Source of the DNA: Vigna angularis | Taxonomy: Eukaryota > Streptophyta > Magnoliopsida > Fabales > Fabaceae | Length of the DNA stretch: 64,000 bases | Assembly: GCF_016808095.1 (NCBI RefSeq) | Contig: NC_068979.1 | Location: 26,455,460 to 26,519,459, forward strand | Direction: 5' to 3' | Shown: positions 60,971 through 64,000 of the stretch, piece by piece | How the letters are laid out: every line of letters starts with the position of its first letter | Numbering within the stretch: position 1 is the stretch's first letter | Made by a program: the position numbers and the translations under genes | Notes under the pieces: model-generated | Told to the model about the DNA's origin: nothing | Database searches by the model: none | What the model saw: the letters and a program-made list of their open reading frames with translations, nothing else

Positions 60971-63143
60971 TTGCCTAGATGCATCACTCTGTTTGTCCAC
61001 GTCTTGACGAAATACCTTGCACGAGATGGTCCACGTATGGTTCACATATTCAAAATATAGAGGCAATGTAGCAGAGACATACTCAAGACGATAAACATAA
61101 GCACCAAACATCGACTGCTCGTCACAGTCCATCACATTTTGCCATACTTCCATCAAGACATCCCATGCCTCATAATGTGGAATGTGCAAAACATCTGATA
61201 CGTCTCAGGAAATATATTGCCAACGATATTCATTAAAGCAAGGTCTTTATCTGTGCTAACAACGCGTGGACCACCCTTTGATGTCATGCATAATCCTTTG
61301 AACTTTTCCAATGATCAAGTGAAATTATTTTGGTATTCACTTAAAAGCAATGTAAAGACGGTTGTGAATGTCAAACCAGTTGATGTGACTCCAATAATCT
61401 CAAGAAACAAAAGACGATATTTGTTCGTCTTGTACGTGGTATCCATCAAGAAAACAATATTAAATGAATTCAACAAGTGCACTAAATCGAGATGTGTCAA
61501 GAATAGGTCACTTACCACGTTAAAATCGTCCAAAGATCTACTCCATTGGATGTATTTATCTTTATCTAACATCATCATCAAATGCTGCATTTAAGTTCTC
61601 GACCCTCTCAAAGATCGTTTGTATGTGTACCTCGCGTTATATATTTGCTTTATAGTGGTCACACACTAGTACAAAAATTGCGTACAACGTCGAATATTTT
61701 GGACTTTTAACGGCGAATTCGCGAACGACGTCATATTAGGAGACGTTAAATTAACGACGAATTTAAAAAATTTGACGTCAAATTAACGTCGAATTTTGTT
61801 AATATACAACGTTAACTTAATGTCGAATTTTGTCAATATTCAACTTTAATCAATTTTTTTTGTTTTTTTAATTAATTGTGATCATTTTTTTACAAAATTA
61901 CGAGACCTAAAAAGCAAAAAAAATAACAAATTTCAGTTTTTGCTATTTTATAAAGCACGAACTATATGAACATGTAGTGTAGTATCAACAACAAACAATA
62001 ATAACCAACAACAAACAAGTTCAATCAAACAACAACAACAAACAAGTTCAACTAAACAACAACAACAAAGAAGTTCAACATAAAAACATCAAATAAGTTC
62101 AACAAATAAGTTCTTCATAATGAAATTGAAAACGAAAAACTAACCTTCAAAAGGTGAGTTCGTCGAAATAAAGTTTCGTCATAGTGAGAGAGAAAGAAGA
62201 ATGCGCCTATGAAGGACAAGAGCATGAAAATAATCGGTTAAAACAAACAAAAATCATACACAAAGTAATTAATTAACATGCATTTGTATCAAATGAAAGA
62301 AAGAGTACATGTGATGCTCGTCAAACTTCGCTCGAGAAAAGTTTGAGAAGAGTATCGCGCGCTAAGATAAAGTGAATGAATTTTCAATCTCTCGCTGAAA
62401 TTTTTATTTAATTCACTAACCTTTTGACGTCAAATTTAAAAGCCATTCGACATTTTATATCCTTTTACGTCGAATTACAATCTAAACGACGTTTAATAAT
62501 TGCATTTATTTACAAAATTGTCACTGCTCATTTTTAACGTTGGTTATTCAGTGGTTGGACGTTGAACGTGTGACGTTATAGGTTGTTTTTGTACTAGTGA
62601 CATTAGCTTCATTATGTTCTTTGAGAGTCAAAAGAATATTTGAGGGCTTTACTTGACTCTTGGTCATGTCAATAAGAATTTGGTGTTCAACAACATTTAA
62701 CCTCCTAGCGAAAGGATGACCAACTAAAGTCTCTACTAATTCATGGTTATGATAGTCGCACATAACCTTTAAAGCTCAACCCTCTCCTTTAGGTTAACCC
62801 CTCAACCTAAACGAACACTCACATTTTCTTATGTCGGATATATTAGGCTAGACATCTGGTTTGTACTTCATACACTTCCCACTTCTTTCACAACCTTACA
62901 AACAAATGTCTTTCTTCCAGCTTCACCACTTGCGGTGTCAGATCTTATAAACACGACAACAAATCCAAGGTCGAATGCTATTTTTCGAACCCTTTTAATT
63001 AAATTGTCGTGTGTAGGAAAGATTTCATCAGTGAAAAACTTATCTGTATAGTGACCCTCAGCCAGTTCATTTAGGAAAGAAGAAAATTCGAACACAAAAC
63101 CCGAATTTATTTGAGAATCGACAAATAGATAGTTACCCATCAT
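60961..63143 (-). pseudogene. Decayed MULE transposase interrupted by a CACTA element
   Basis: The minus strand from 63143 reads an N-terminal FAR1-like DNA-binding segment (KRVRKIAFDLGFVVVFIRSD...GRKTFVCK). The frame 62548-62763 follows, with CDYHNHELVETLVGHPFARRL and MTKSQVKPSNILLTLKEHN. The CACTA insertion (61664-62599) comes next. Beyond it lies the transposase core in frame 61315-61590 (FNIVFLMDTTYKTNKYRLLFLEI), sequence around 61217-61310 like the DLALMN...IFPETYQM segment, and the C-terminal VWQNVMDC...YVNHTW in 60965-61189. The family is the MULE group related to FAR1/FHY3. In-frame stops make it inactive. Sequence on both sides of the CACTA joins in register if one copy of ACA is removed. 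Confidence 0.85.
61664..62599. mobile_element. Small non-autonomous CACTA element, 936 bp
   Basis: Ends CACTAGTACAAAAA and TTTTTGTACTAGTG form a perfect 14-bp inverted repeat. They are flanked by ACA (61661-61663 and 62600-62602). Subterminal ACGTCGAATT/AATTCGACGT-like words recur near both ends (61690-61830 and 62420-62560). No transposase is encoded. The first ten terminal bases equal those of the CACTA element at 307-2098 but the subterminal repeats differ, so it is a separate family or subfamily. Confidence 0.93.
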
Positions 63144-64000
63144 ATAATATTAATTACAACCTATAATAAACATAGTTATCACTACATATTCCTCAATCGA
63201 ATAACAAGAAGAACACAAATTCTAAATTAAATACTAAAGTAAAAAAAAAACATCACATATTAAAAAACATAAATATATTATAAATTAAATAAAAAAATTA
63301 AAAACATTATTACATATTCAAAATTAACTAATAATTAAAAACAACATAACATATTAAACAATATATAATAAATAAAAAATTACAAATATTATAAATTGAA
63401 TAAAAAATTAGAAACATTAAGACATAAATTCAAAATTAAATAAAAAACAACGAAATTTAAGATCAATTATACTATAAATAAAAAAAATTAACATATTCTA
63501 AAAATAATTAAATGCTAAAAATATTATTACATATTACAAATTAAATTATAAATAGCAAATAAAATAACCTTTTAAAATTTAAATAATAATTACAAAATAT
63601 AAACATATTATAAATGAAATCAAAAGTTAAAAAGATTAAAACAGAAAAAAAAACATTAACTACTAAAAAAAATACAAAAAATGTTACAAACTAAATACTA
63701 AATAAAAAAATAAAGACTTATTAAAAATTAAATACAACTAAACACGTATAAAAATAAACTAATAAAGACAATATTAATTAACACATAACAAATAATAAAA
63801 AAATATTCAAAACTAAATAACAAATAAAAAACAGTAATATATTAACAAATGATAAATAAACTATTAAATAAATACTAAAAATAACTAAATAATATAAATA
63901 TTATAAATTAAAAGTAAATTCAGAATAATTAAATAAATAAAATATATAAAAATAAAATCTAAAAAAAACAAAAAAAACACTAAATTTTTAATTAGAACAA
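63144..64000. other. Extremely A-rich intergenic sequence
   Basis: More than three quarters A/T with ATTAAAT/AAATAAA words throughout. No gene, RNA or element end recognised; a MULE terminal repeat could lie beyond the window. Confidence 0.45.

Overview
This is plant nuclear DNA: AT-rich, with long dinucleotide microsatellites, spliced genes with GT..AG introns, and densely nested plant transposons (Ty1-copia, Ty3-gypsy, TRIM, CACTA, Mutator-like). The transposon families and the GT61 genes look like those of legumes, probably the bean/cowpea group. That placement rests on recalled family resemblance and was not computed.

Host genes are few. Two tandem, same-strand copies of a Golgi glycosyltransferase of family GT61 (the xylan arabinosyl/xylosyltransferase-like family) lie at 26169-28489 and 35399-37520. 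Both have a short first exon encoding a membrane anchor, a phase-1 intron and a long catalytic exon. The first is intact. The second has a one-base frameshift in its C-terminal third. No other convincing cellular gene was found.

Layout. 1-26 kb is intergenic and transposon-rich: a CACTA element (307-2098, 3-bp TSD), two related Mutator-type elements (8976-9905 and 19904-20892, each with a 9-bp TSD), a 450-bp foldback MITE (16282-16731, 9-bp TSD), gypsy LTR remnants, a gypsy integrase remnant (about 22740-23900) and a perfect 769-bp (GA)n tract (20975-21743). 26-37.5 kb holds the two GT61 genes, separated by LTR remnants, AT tracts and a foldback element with three internal direct repeats.

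38-56.2 kb is one old copia element on the minus strand (37997-56175), split repeatedly by later insertions. A 2.3-kb gypsy-type solo LTR (38690-45893, TSD GATGC) sits in its RNase H. Inside that LTR sits a young, complete copia element (39784-44670; identical 225-bp LTRs, TSD ATAAT, intact 1369-codon gag-pol). An Athila-like gypsy fragment interrupts the reverse transcriptase, and a second gypsy-type LTR (54044-56001, TSD ATCAT) interrupts the 5' LTR. This last LTR ends in two tandem units that resemble a tRNA-Asp acceptor/T-arm and also carries about 21 copies of a GGACGARCGTCC palindrome.

56-64 kb holds a subterminal-repeat element, a TRIM (58775-59335), a plant-mobile-domain gene fragment and a decayed MULE transposase interrupted by a 936-bp CACTA element (61664-62599, TSD ACA). 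The nesting gives a relative insertion order: old copia first, then the gypsy LTRs, then the young copia; and the MULE before the CACTA element.
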